Shown here: positions 24,095-34,896 of the stretch, one piece after another
Numbering within the stretch: position 1 is the stretch's first letter
How the letters are laid out: every line of letters starts with the position of its first letter
Assembly (NCBI GenBank): GCA_947247005.1
Contig: OX365947.1
Span: 6,057,030-6,121,029, forward strand
Direction of reading: 5' to 3'
Origin: Spisula solida
Lineage: Eukaryota > Mollusca > Bivalvia > Venerida > Mactridae
Length of the DNA: 64,000 bases
Program-made: the position numbers and the translations under genes
Notes under the pieces: generated by a model
Database searches by the model: none
The model's input: only the letters and a program-made list of their open reading frames with translations
What the model was told of the DNA's origin: nothing

Positions 24095-24520
24095 ATTCGC
24101 AGGGTTCCCACGGTCAGGGAAAAGTCAGGGAAAAACATAATTTTTTCAAGGTCATAGAAAAGTCAGGGAATTTTGGATTTTGTCAGGGAAATCTAGAAAT
24201 TTCAGGGAAAAGTCAGGGATTTTTTCATTGCAGCTGCCCATAAGTGTCATTTGCTATGAAGCAATACCTGAGACTGAAAAAATCCTCGCTCGCTATGCTT
24301 GCTCGGAATAATTCTAAGTTATAATAACTTTATGTCAATCAACAGCCTTCAAATCTGCTACCTTAAACTTCTTTGTTCCATCTCAAGCAAATATTTTCTC
24401 TATTTTATTGTCATATTATGCTCTAACCAAAAGATGCTGTGTCGCCCAATCGCTCTAAAAAGTCAGCGAAAACTGCTCCGTGGTCAGGGAAAAATCAGGG
24501 AAAAGTCAGGGAATTTCGTC
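24095..24520. repeat. GTCAGGGAAAAGTCAGGG dispersed repeat
   Basis: Clusters of CAGGGAAAAGTCAGGGAA at 24110-24230 and again at 24480-24520. This is a common low-complexity dispersed repeat in invertebrates. The frames of 61 and 97 residues here are by-products. Confidence 0.6.
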
Positions 24521-24559
24521 TTAGAAAATTTGTTGAGTTATCTTAATATTGATGTCTGC

Positions 24560-24670
24560 CTAGTAAGATCAGTGGATAGAGCACCCAAGTGATCCAGGTT
24601 CCTGGTAAGAACAGTGAATAGAGCACTGGAGTGATCCAGGTTCCTGGGTAGCGCAGTGGATAGTCACAAA
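24560..24670 (+). repeat. tRNA-like tandem fragments
   Basis: GATCAGTGGATAGAGCAC, ACAGTGAATAGAGCAC and AGCGCAGTGGATAG recur, each resembling a tRNA A box, separated by GTGATCCAGGTTCCTGG. Probably degenerate tRNA-derived SINE heads in tandem. Confidence 0.4.
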
Positions 24671-24875
24671 GGTTTGATACTGTGTTGGCCAAGCTATGTT
24701 GGCTACAGTTATGTTCTCCATATGCAAGGTAATTGTCCTTCACTTCCGGAGGAAAGTGCAGTTTTCAAACTTTCTATACAGATGCTTAATCCCATACTTG
24801 TACAACAGAATTATTCTTTAAAATTCACTTTGCAGTAAACATTTCTTCCGGTAGTTCCTCTTGTGTTCTGGTTAT

Positions 24876-25125
24876 TATACCCCCGCACAACGAGTTGTAA
24901 GGGGGGTATTCTGGATTTAGCTTGTCTGTCCGTAGACGCATTCTTGTGGACGCAACTCCTAAAGTTTAGGCAGGATTTCGCTCAAACTTTCACAGATGAA
25001 CAACCGCAACATATGATATAGATGTGCATGAAGAAAGGAATTTGCGCTGCGATGAATTTTGGCATAATTATGGCCCTTTGCCGGCGGGGGTATACTAGTC
25101 TGCCGAATGGCGACAGCTGTAGTTT
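24876..25125 (+). mobile_element. hairpin-headed element, CACAACGAGTTGT family, copy 1
   Basis: The 5' end is a hairpin (TATACCCCCGCACAACGAG pairing with TTGTAAGGGGGGTAT), followed by a short GTCTGTCCG tract, a TCAAACTTTCACAGATGAAC module and a 3' end, TACTAGTCTGCCGAATGGCG to CTGTAGTT. The same ends occur at 54064-54813. Confidence 0.7.
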
Positions 25126-25747
25126 AAAGATGGAGTCAAAATTGTCTGCAGTTAAAACCTGAGGCCGATGTGTCTATGATTTATGTAGCAGACCATGTTT
25201 ATGATGTTCAGTTGTGTTTATATTTGCTCATGTCGCCTTCGCAATTTACCAGTACATTGGAAATGTGATCTATAATATAATATATTCCCCCCTAAGGATT
25301 AAATTGCTGTTCTATGTTAAATATTATGGTTTTGTTATTTTGAAAATTTCTGCCTTGATGCGTTGGTTTGCGTTCAGTCGTAATAACATTGTAATGTAAT
25401 ATCTTTCACGTCCTTCGAGATGTTTTCAATGTATGAATATTCATTACCTGCTATAGATTGTACTACTGTTCATAGTTGCACCTCTTATTCGTATACAACC
25501 GAGTCTCCTTTCCCGGAATTAATTTACCATTACTTAAAACTTCTCTACATTTTGACGACATCATGTATGTAGTGGAGATATTGTCATAGAATAATATATT
25601 TACACAGTATAACTGGTAACCTTGGTATCATTTTTCAACGGTACCATCCGGAAACCGGTGTTTTAAAAACTGTATCCCTGCTTCTTATTATTTCAAGGTT
25701 ACCTGCTGTAACAGCAAACTTATAAGACCATACATGCTTTCCACATT

Positions 25748-26165
25748 CAAGGCTTTTTTTCGCTGAATTGTGAAGAGGCCCAAGCCCTTTTGTTTTGTGA
25801 TTAGCGGGAAAATTCTCAAAATTGTGAAAAAGTAGGCGCAGAAACTTTTCAAATTGTGAAAAACTTAACGCGTTAAATCATCAAATTATGATACAAAATT
25901 TTTCAGTTGTTAGTTCATTTGTTGTCAACTTTTCTCAAACATGCATGTATCTATGATATAATACTTTATATCAAGTCCTGTACAGGAATATATGACTGTT
26001 ACCTGTGATTTGTTTGTTTGGTGCTTTGTGAAGTTGATTTTACAAAAACCATGACGCAAATTCTAATTGTGAATTAAGGGGCCTTTTAGGTTTGTGAAAG
26101 GGGCCTATAGCAAATTGTGAAGGGGCCTAATATAGGCCCCCCATATATAGTGAAATAAAGCCCTG
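25748..26165 (+). repeat. ~415-bp dispersed element, copy 1
   Basis: From GGCTTTTTTTCGCTGAATTG to GTGAAATAAAGCCCT, with short inverted ends (AGGGCTTT and AAAGCCCT). A second copy runs from 40028 to 40435 and resumes at about 45369-45376 after being split by later insertions. Confidence 0.75.
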
Positions 26166-26421
26166 ACATTGAAACCCTTGGAATTGCTATGCTATTACAA
26201 TTACTATCTCGTAATTGCTTGCTGTGCAGTCCAGTATCTCTAGATACTATTTTACATGGCATTTATTCAAGTAACGGGTCTTTGTAGTCATTCTTAAAAA
26301 TAGCCTTGCTGAGAACTTTCCATGATATTGTGACCTCTATACCTTAACTGTTAGTCTTATAATAAAATTGGTTGTATATCATGGTTTTAGGGGAAAAATC
26401 GTGGTATACCCTGGTATCTTT

Positions 26422-26700
26422 TTATGCCCCCGTATCGATAGATCGGGAAGCATATAGTGATTCACCTGTCCGTTCGTCCGTCCGTTCATCCGTCCTGGTT
26501 AACCTAAATTGACCGTTTCTTCTAGCATTAATATGGCTTGCTACAAAGCTTTCATACTGGCATGGATGTTGTATATGAACACTCTCCACGCGCCTGTATC
26601 ACCTGACCCCATTTTGACCTTCACCTTGACCTAATTTTGGACTTATTTATGGACAAGGCTTCCACAGGGGGCATAAGCGTTTATTGAACGCAGTCTTGTT
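26422..26700 (+). mobile_element. hairpin-headed element, ATGCCCCCGTATCGATAG family, copy 1
   Basis: About 280 bp. The 5' hairpin ATGCCCCCGTATCGATAGAT pairs with CGGGAAGCAT, then CCTGTCCGTTCGTCCGTCCG, then a body ending GAACGCAGTCTTGTT. It sits after a run of T. Other copies are at 50842 and 51328 and, split and inverted, at 40436-40581 with 45220-45367. Confidence 0.8.
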
Positions 26701-27744
26701 CTTGGTGGTACCCAGTCCTATGAAATAACAAAACATTGTGGTTCAAGTGGAATAATATCCTAACTCTGAGTTACTATATATTACCCTATGGAAAACATAC
26801 GAAGCTATAATATGCTAACTCTGAGTTACTATATATTTCTCTACGGAATACATACCAAGCTTTAATATGCTAACTGGGAAGGCTAGAGGATGCTAATAAG
26901 TTTGTTCATCCTACTTGGTTAGAATCTAGGCTCAAGGCTGTTACAGCCCCACATGTTTAGAAGCTTAAGTAGGTCCCACATGTGTCCAGACTTTGTTGTC
27001 TGGTCTGCACAAAAATATGCTTTTGTTACTATAGGTTACGTTTTTTTCTGCTTTTCATCAATAATTGACCCCCACCTTGGTCTTTAAATGTGCAAGTTTT
27101 AATTTGCATGGAATGAATATGAACAATAGTGTAACTTTAAAACATTTTGTCAAAGCACAGTAATTAATCTAAAGCATCAATAGATAGTATTGATCCTGCA
27201 TGTCTGTGTCTTTTAATACTTGTTTGATGTTTAGTTTTGAGAACCCGTAGGGGAAACATAGGTGATTTTTGCTTGAATTTTATACTGATGTCAAATACAA
27301 TAGGGAGTGGTATACATCATTACAGTAATGGATACCAGAGCCATACATCCTGATAACATATTCATAAAACTTTTTAGCCAATTTTGTTAAAATTTCATAC
27401 GCTTAGAGTGTTTTATGTCTTGTTTTGGGAAATATATATAATTGTATCTTAATTGTTTATCCGTCTGGTGTTTAGCTCAGGGAATACTGTTGTTGTTCTC
27501 AGATGCATCAAGTTTTATGTCCTCGTATGATAATGATATGTTTGTGGGAATTCCGCATGTTATATTTCATGTTATTCGTTGTTGTTATGTCTCATTTGTT
27601 ATGTTTTATTCACAAGATTGTGTGATTATATCATTCTATGATTATATAATAAATGTCGACATCACTCATGCTGATATATAGTGGAGGGATGTTACACAAG
27701 TAATGCTCCAAACAGCTTCTACAAAAACAGTTGTAACCTGATAT

Positions 27745-28115
27745 TTGATGAGGGGGTATATTGCTTTGCAAATGTCTGTCGGTCGATCAGCAAACCAAAT
27801 GGTACCATTCAATAACTCTAGATTGCTTTGCCCTAGGATCTTCAAACTTTACATAGAGGTTGGTCATCAGCAGTAGATGGCTTATGTTGATTTTTAGGTC
27901 AGTAGGTCAAAGGTCAAGGTCATTGTAAACTTTACCATTTCTGACTATTCAAATGGTTTCGGTTCAATAACTCAAGAACGCTTTTACCTAGGATCTTCAA
28001 ACTTTACATGGAGGTTGGTCTCAACAGTAGATGACTTCTATTGATTTTGAGGTCAGTAGGTCAAAGGTCACTGTGACTTTTACCATTTCTGACTTTTGTG
28101 CTGCCTTGGGGCATA
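27745..28115 (+). repeat. CTAGGATCTTCAAACTTTACATGG module repeat
   Basis: Two tandem modules with ATTCAATAACTC, GGATCTTCAAACTTTACAT and GGTCAGTAGGTCAAAGGTCA. The same modules occur about four times inside each 4.64-kb element (32870-33420 and its copy). Confidence 0.75.
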
Positions 28116-28649
28116 CGTGTTTTACAAACATCTCTTGTTCCTTTGCATTTGACTTTGCTACTATTAATACGTTTTGTATTATGGAAGAACTCATATGCAA
28201 TACTTTTGTCAAAATAGCAGGTTTCCCTGGAGACCAGCTCATATGTATTATTACAAGTTTGTGAAATCTATTCTCATGACATAAAATATAATCAGGTCCC
28301 CATTGATTTAAATAGAATTGAACAATCCCTTGGAAATATGAAACTGTGTTAAAATGTACGTGTTTATGTTTTAATGATGTCTGTTGTATCTACCAGAAAT
28401 AATGTTTTATGGTAGTCAGTATTTAGATCAGAGCGCCATTAGAAGAATAGTATGTTTAGCGGACATAAATTTTCATTTCATTCTAAAATGAGTGCCTGTC
28501 TGGTGGCGTTTTCGTTGAGAAAGTTATTTATGTTAGCTGGTTTTACAGAAACTGATGTTTTATATTTTCGAATTATTGAATGAAGCATGTAATAATTTCT
28601 CTGTTGATATGTAGTACCTTAATTGGGCCTGATATATATGTATATTACG

Positions 28650-28970
28650 AGGGCTATTCACAATATTTCCAGACTGGGAAGGGCTGTTCTCAATATTTCC
28701 AGACTGGGGAGGGCTGTTCACAATATTTCCAGACTGGCGAGGGCTATTCACAATGTTTCCAGACTGGGGAGAGCTGTTCACAATATGCACAATATTTCCA
28801 GACTGGGAAGGGCTGTTCACAATATTTCCAGACTGCGAAGGGCTGTTCACAATATTTCCAGACTGGGGAGGGCTGTTCACAATATTTCCGGACTGCCGAG
28901 AGCTGTTCACAATATGCACAATATTTCCAGACTGCAGGGAGGGCTGTTCACAATATTTCCAGACTGGCCC
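28650..28970. repeat. 30-bp minisatellite
   Basis: About ten copies of a 30-bp unit, GGGCTGTTCACAATATTTCC plus AGACTGGGGA. Two copies have an ATGCACAATATTTCC expansion. The unit is a multiple of three, so frames of 110-131 residues stay open on both strands and should not be called as genes. Confidence 0.95.
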
Positions 28971-31465
28971 TTTAATATCTAGATTAAGTCTGACTCATGG
29001 AAATTTGCCTGTTTATAAACTTCAACTCAGATTGAAATGTGCATTTCTGTTACGGGAGAATGCATATATACCCCTCATATATTGACTTAACTGCATTGGC
29101 AAAGTAAAGTTTGAACGTCATGTATGACCAGAGCCCTTAATCTACCACTTTAAGGGCCGAAATTCAGCCCCATTCCCCTATCCAAAAAGTATGTTTTTCC
29201 TCTCTGGAACAAAGTTCCCCTCTGTAACATCATGTAGATCTTAAAACAATTATCCCAACCATCAGAATCCTTTATAGACCCTTCTCGAAAAAGTGTATTT
29301 AATACGCATTTAACGCGCATTTAATCTGCATTTAATCCGTATTAAACGCGGCGGTATTGGCACTGTATTTTTTCTGCATTTTATTTACCGAATGTATTAA
29401 ATGTAAATAAAATGCGGATTAAATGCACTTATTTTCCTCAAAAATGCACTTACAGTGTATTTTTTCTGCATTTTTTCTGCGTTTAATGCACTTCATCTTA
29501 AAAAAGTGCACTTTAACTGTATTTTTCTAGTGCATTAATACGCTCAAGTGCATTTTTCTTTTGAAAACTTCTGCCTTCAGTGTACTAAAAGCGTATTTTA
29601 AGTGCATTAATTCACTTAAGCGCATTTTTCTTCTGAAAAAAAATGCACTTCTGCCTAGTGTACTAAAAGCGTATTTTTCTAGTGCATTAATACGCTTAAG
29701 CGCACTTTCTTCTGAAAAAAATTCACTTCTGCCTTCAGTGTACTAAAAGTGTATTTCTCTAGTGCATTAATACGCTTAAGCGCACTTCCTTCTGAAAAAA
29801 ATTCACTTCTGCCTTCAGTGTACTAAAAGCGTATTTTTCTAGTGCATTAATACGCTTAAGCGCACTTTTCTTCTGAAAAAAATGCACTTCTGCCTTCAGT
29901 GTACTAAAAGCGTATTTTTCTAGTGCATTAATACGCTTAAGCGCACTTTTCTTCTGAAAAATGCACTTCTGCCTTCAGTGTACTAAAAGCGTATTTTTCT
30001 AGTGCATTAATACACTGAAGTGTATCTTTTTCCTTAAAAGGAAGATTCTGGTCATTTCAGTGGCCATAACTCTAGAACTAGTGAACAGAATTGTCAAGCA
30101 TGGACTGATGCTAGTGGGGACAGACAGCCAATGTATGATCCCAAAAGTAGAGCTAAATCATGTATGCATTTTTACTAGATTTTGTGGAGATGATGTGAAC
30201 AAGTTTCATATAAAGGCCAAAAAATTGCTACACAAACAAATGTGGATGGACGGAGAGTGATCACAAAATCTTACCTAGTCACTTTGTGACAGGTGAGCTA
30301 AAAACTTTTCTTTACACTGTGTTAAGCAAGTAACTGTAAGAACATAAAAATAAACACCAATCTCTTTCTACTGCATTGTAATTGCTATAAATTTAGAATT
30401 CAAATTTGAACATATAAAAAAGATAAACTTACATATAAATAACCATATAAAAGTTCTGTCACAGTTAGAATACCTGTCACTTTTTTCAATCATTCACACA
30501 CTTGAGTTCATTCATTATTTCAGGTACTCTGCCATGACATCCTGAAATTCATGATTTATGTCACACAACAATGATACAAATTGAACAAGAAATATCACTG
30601 AATGTGATGAATACCCCAGATACTGCTTGACACTGTCACTCCAATGTTCTCTGACAATATGTACAACAAGGCTTTGTAATAATGATAAGTAATGCAAACT
30701 GTCATTGAAATCCAACCAATGGTTACAGAGGGAAAGTACAGACAAAAGCTATCAGTGTAAAAAAAACAAACGGCTATAACTCCCTTAAAATTGATCCGAC
30801 AAACAAGTGCTGATGATATGCACAACTAGACTAGGTATTGATCATTCACACAAAGGTTTGTTGAAATCAGACCAATGGTTACAAAGAAATAGCGCGAACA
30901 ACATTTACAAGTGCACAAAAATAAAGGGGCATAACTTCCTTAAAATTGATCCTACCAGCATGTGCAGATGATGTACTCAACTAGACTAGGTACTGTTTGG
31001 TCATGCAAAGTTTCGTTAAAATTCGACCAATGGTTACAGAGAAATACTGCGGACAAAATTTATAAGTGCAATAAAATAAAGGACCATAACTCCCTTAAAA
31101 TTTATCTGACCAGTGTTAGCTGACGATATGCACAACTAGACTTGGTGCTGGATCATTCATGCAAAGTTTCGTTAAAACTCGACAAATGGTTATAGAGAAA
31201 TAGTGCAGACAAAATTTATATGCGCAAAACACTAAAGGGCCATAACTCCCTTAAAATTGATACAACCTGTGTGTGCCGACGATATGCACAACTAGACTTG
31301 GTACTGATCAGTCATGCAATGTTTTGATGGAATCCAACCAATGGTTACAGAGAAATGGCAAGGACAAAATTTGCACGGACCTACCAACCAACCTCATGCA
31401 TGACTCCCATATAGCCCCCATATACTATTTGTATCTGGGGGTATAGTCAAGTATGATTCTGTCCA

Positions 31466-31648
31466 TCAATCAACGGCGATTCCATTCAGAATTTCTTCTA
31501 CATGTGGTAGTTCCGGTCTTTCATTTTCTAAGGCAAGTCCATTCAGGATTTCTGCTACATGTGGTTCTTCCAGTCTTTCAATTAAATTAATGGTTACTCC
31601 AGGTGATTGACAAAGTGGACCAAGTGTCGGCACCCTCAAGGACTTCAT
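31466..31648 (-). CDS. 60-codon ORF in a captured-looking exon, copy 1
   Basis: Minus-strand frame of 60 residues whose ATG is the first codon after a consensus acceptor (TCTTTTATCATTTTTAG, ending 31649). About 610 bp upstream on the same strand is a perfect donor (CAG|GTAAGG at 32259/32258). It is preceded by a CpG-richer leader and CCGCCAT near 32360. The peptide contains a doubled motif, PHVAEILNGLALENE and PHVEEILNGIAVD. The identical protein is present in copy 2. No family is recognised. It may be the 5' end of a host gene carried by the transposon; expression is unproven and it could equally be chance. Confidence 0.35.
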   Translation of the reverse strand: MKSLRVPTLGPLCQSPGVTINLIERLEEPHVAEILNGLALENERPELPHVEEILNGIAVD

Positions 31649-32258
31649 CTAAAAATGATAAAAGAAATTTTAAGCTTGCCATTAAAACAGAAAACTCATT
31701 CTTTTAACTAGATACTTTGAAATCAGAGGCTAGCAGCTTAGTTGAACCAGTTTATAACAACTGGACATAGCCCAAAAATTGGGCATAGCTTTTGCACTAG
31801 CTGCTGGGCAGCTAAATATTGTTTTCCTATAAATATCACATGATGGTGCAGTTGACAATTGATTTACTGATTCCCTTTAATACAAGACAAAGTTGAAACA
31901 AGTTCGTGCATTTTTCGCCCTCGGGTACGAATTTATTGAGGACGAAATTTTCGCCCTCGGGTACGAAATTATTGGGGATGAAAAACTCCGAAACAGAAAA
32001 TGATTCTACTGCCAGTCAATTCATTAAAGTCTCCAAAACGAGTAATTAATTGATAGCAGGTGATAAAATAAGTGTTTCTATTTCATTAATTCTAAATTTC
32101 AATACGTTTTTTCGCCGATGTTTCGTATCATGAATGACGAAAATCCGCGGGGATTTCGTAATTTGTCATTTTCATACGAGCTCAAAATCGATGAATTCGG
32201 TCATTACAAGCTATCTTTGTTAATATAAAGTACATATGTAATAAAATAAACTCCTTAC

Positions 32259-32400
32259 CTGTACATTTCTGTCGAAGTCTAGCTTTATTCATTCATTTTG
32301 AACGCCGATCGATTGATTTTTTCGTGCGGTGATAGTTGTTTATTGATCGTTGTAAACAATATGGCGGGTCGAGGGTCAAACTTAAAGTAGTTCATTTTCA
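32259..32400 (-). promoter_or_regulatory. captured promoter / non-coding leader exon (candidate)
   Basis: Read on the minus strand, this segment carries CGACCCGCCATATTGTTTAC (a YY1-like CCGCCAT), several CpGs and no TATA box. It ends in a consensus splice donor at 32259/32258. The flanking 31900-32600 region is visibly richer in CpG (TTTTCGCCCTCGGGTACG repeated twice) than the rest of the element, as expected of a fragment taken from a gene's 5' end. Confidence 0.35.
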
Positions 32401-33917
32401 TCCGCACATGCGATGCTCTTCCCGACGGCGTAGAATTATAATTTTTATATTGTAAAATAATTGTTAGAATATTTTAATCAGAAAATTAAATTAAATTTGT
32501 GATTTTGCAAAAAAATATTAGAAATATTACCGATTTTGGCGGACTAAATTTCGTATTTCGGGTAGTGAGGAGGTTACTAGTATGTAAATTATATAAAACA
32601 CCTTCGGAAAGCTCAGCCAATGAGCTGTCTTATGATGCGTGATTCATGAATGTTACATTGATGTTAGTAGTAAATAAACACATATATATGGATCACATGT
32701 TCTTACCATGATACTAATTGGCCGATTAGCGTGAAATTGACCATTCAATTCAACCTTACATTGTCTCATGCATCTTGCATTGAATAATTAATGTTTATAA
32801 AATTATTTTTATGGTCAGCAAAATAATTGTATTATGCCCCTCCCCATCTTTGATGAGGGTGCTTTTGCACCGGTCGGTCGTTCGTATAAAATGATTTCCG
32901 TTCAATAACTCAAGAACACTTTAGCCTAGGATCGTCAAATTTTACATGGAGGTTGGTCATCAACAGTAGATGGTCCCTGTTGATTTTGAGGTCAGTAGAT
33001 CAAAGGTCAAGGTCACTGTGACCTTTACCATTTCTGACAATTCAAATGTTTTCCGTTGAATAACTCAAGAACGCTTTGCCCTAGGATCTTCAAACTTTAC
33101 ATGGTGGTTGGTCATCAACAGTAGATGGTCCCTATTGAATTTGATGTCAGTAGGTCAAAGTTCAAGGTCACTGTGACCATTTTCAAATGGTTTCCATTCA
33201 ATAACTCAAAAACACTTTCGCCTAGGATCTTCAAACTTAACATGGATAGAGGATGGTCATCGACAGTAGGTGACTCCTATTGACTTTGAGGTCAGTATGC
33301 CAAAGGTCAAAGTTACTGTGAACTTCAGTATTTCTGACTATTCAAATGGTTTCTGTTCCATAACTCTAGAACGCTTTCGCCTAGGATCTTCAAACTTTAC
33401 ATCATACGCAACATGCCCCCTATTGATTTTGGGGTCAAAGGTCAAGGACCCATAGCCATGGTCAAACAGCAAATTTATGGCCCTTTGCCATGGTCAAACA
33501 GCAGAGTTATATGGCCCTTTGACATGGTTATAAAGCATGTGAGGACAGTTTCATAAAAACATAACCTCTTGAATCAAAAAGATACACTTAATCTACAAAA
33601 GATACACTTAAAATACACTCTTGTAAAAAGTGTACTTCTTGAATCAAAAAGATACACTCTATCTGCAAAAGATGCAATATAAATACACTTCTTTGTAAAA
33701 AGTGCACTTCTTGAATTAAAAATACGCTTAAAATGCACTTGTTTCAGTAAAAGATACAGAAAAAATGCACTTCTATGCTAAAGATGCAGGAAAAATGCAC
33801 TTGGGGGCACTCTTTTAGAGAAAAATGCACAATAAATACGCTTATTTAGAAAAAGCGCAGAAAAAATACGCTTTTTAAGTGCATTTTGGTAAAAAGTGCA
33901 TTTTTTTTCGAGAAGGG

Positions 33918-34100
33918 GACTCAAATTGTCAATTAAAACATTTAAAACAGCCTATAAATGAAATCTAAACAGTATCACTATTTTTATTATGATATACAAA
34001 ACAATTCCCCCCCTGGGCTGGGTCATCAAACAATATGATATTACCTCTACCCAAGGTCCGGGCCCCAGTCTCCCAAAGTAGAGAAAGAGTGGTGATAACT
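33918..34100. repeat. distal part of a repeat interrupted by copy 1
   Basis: Resumes the C-rich dispersed repeat family begun at 29125 (compare 19085-19400), with GGTCCGGGCCCCAGTCTCCC against the GGGCCCCTGACCCCAGTCCC of the uninterrupted copy. Confidence 0.5.
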
Positions 34101-34565
34101 TGATGAAAATGAAGCAATCTACTGATCATCTTGGTTTGGTTGATGAAATGTTGCATATTTTTATTGTAATGTTTAATGAGAGACATTAGTGGCATATACA
34201 TTATCTCCCTTGTAAGATAAAGCCCGAGGTAGACCAATTAGCACAGCGGTCCTAACTAGTTTAGATCCTCAGACTTTATCCTTGTTTCTCACTGAAATAT
34301 CCCTGATTTTAGATATGAAATTTCTCACTTCTGTATTACCTAATATGTTAAGGCCGTCAAAATTTATACACCATGGTGTGTAAACAACATGTAGCCAAAC
34401 TTGTTATTTAATCTGATTATTAATGTTGCAAATATTTCAGCCTAATTACTACCATGCAAAACAAACAAAACAGGGATAAAAGCAGAGTAATCCGCATGAT
34501 AGGACCTATGAAATTTAAGAGAGTAGTAAGGGGAGATTACTAACTAATATCCCCCATTGTTACAG

Positions 34566-34739
34566 GTCTTGAGTATCAGATGGTATCTGACCATGGTGAG
34601 GGACCAGACAAAATGTGGACGTACTGTCTGGAAATAGAAGGGGCCAAGTTTGAAGGTATCGGAAAAAGTAAGAAGCTAGCCAAGCAAGAAGTGGCCAAAT
34701 ATGCCCTCATCAAGTTGTTTAACGTACTGTGTGTACCTG
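34566..34739 (+). CDS. exon 4 of dsRNA-binding protein gene (dsRBD core)
   Basis: Encodes residues 125-182 in 174 nt, with acceptor GTTACAG and donor CCTG|GTAAGT, phase 1 at both ends. It completes the dsRBD: strand 1 GLEYQMVSD, the loop GEGPDKMW (where many dsRBDs have GPxH), strands 2-3 TYCLEIEGAKFEGIGKSKK, and helix 2 KKLAKQEVAKYALIKLF with the KKxAK RNA-contact motif (K160, K161, K164). The family binds A-form dsRNA. Closest by remembered pattern is dsRBD2 of ILF3/NF90 and STRBP; ADAR2-type is the alternative. In ILF3 this domain follows a DZF domain and a first dsRBD, neither of which is seen here, so this is either a divergent paralogue or a different dsRBD protein. Further exons must lie beyond the visible ones. 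Confidence 0.92.
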
Positions 34740-34789
34740 GTAAGTCTGATTTTTATTGTATGACTCAGAGCTACTGATAAGGTTTTAGT

Positions 34790-34896
34790 CAATTGGGTAT
34801 TTTACCCCCGAGTTTCAATTTTGATTGGGTTTTGACAAATTTTAATTGGGTATTTAATATAACTCAAACGGTAAATAAGCTTTTATGTACTATTTT
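34790..34896 (+). repeat. dispersed repeat split by insertion, left part
   Basis: CAATTTTGATTGGG, GACAAATTTTAATTGGGTAT and TTTTATGTACTAT match 46625-46706, where the repeat continues uninterrupted. The right part resumes at about 36408. Confidence 0.75.

Larger units (their letters stand above)
29279..33917. mobile_element. 4.64-kb TIR element, copy 1
   Basis: Begins CCCTTCTCGAAAAA and ends TTTTTTTTCGAGAAGGG. Copy 2 (40582-45219) has the same boundaries and differs at about fifteen positions seen by eye. Flanking DNA is different at the two sites, so this is transposition and not a duplicated locus. A possible 2-bp target duplication (GA) flanks this copy. Contents in order: AT-rich subterminal array of about 82-bp units (about 29540-30030), a piece of the AGCTCACC hairpin family in reverse (about 30250-30305), tandem AACTCCCTTAAAATTGAT modules (30770-31370), a CpG-richer captured-looking unit on the minus strand (31466-32400), GGATCTTCAAACTTTACATGG modules (32830-33540) and a second AT-rich subterminal array (33560-33905). 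There is no transposase, so it is non-autonomous; the class is unknown. Confidence 0.9.
23071..34565 (+). other. intron 3 (11,495 bp)
   Basis: Begins GTATGT and ends TTGTTACAG. It holds copy 1 of the 4.64-kb element, two hairpin-headed element copies, a 30-bp minisatellite and other dispersed repeats. Stretches with nothing recognisable are 23160-24070, 25130-25740 and 26710-27700. Confidence 0.7.

Noticed and set aside
28560..28970. Possible CRISPR array
   Set aside because: Directly adjacent 30-bp units without unique spacers in a eukaryotic intron; it is a minisatellite. The same applies to the other arrays.
28560..29085. Frames of 110-131 residues on both strands
   Set aside because: Product of a 30-bp minisatellite whose unit length is a multiple of three.
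30515..30825. Two 76-residue minus-strand frames in the 4.64-kb element (and at 41819-42049 in copy 2)
   Set aside because: They run over the ATGGTTACAGAG-type tandem modules of the element and have no domain.
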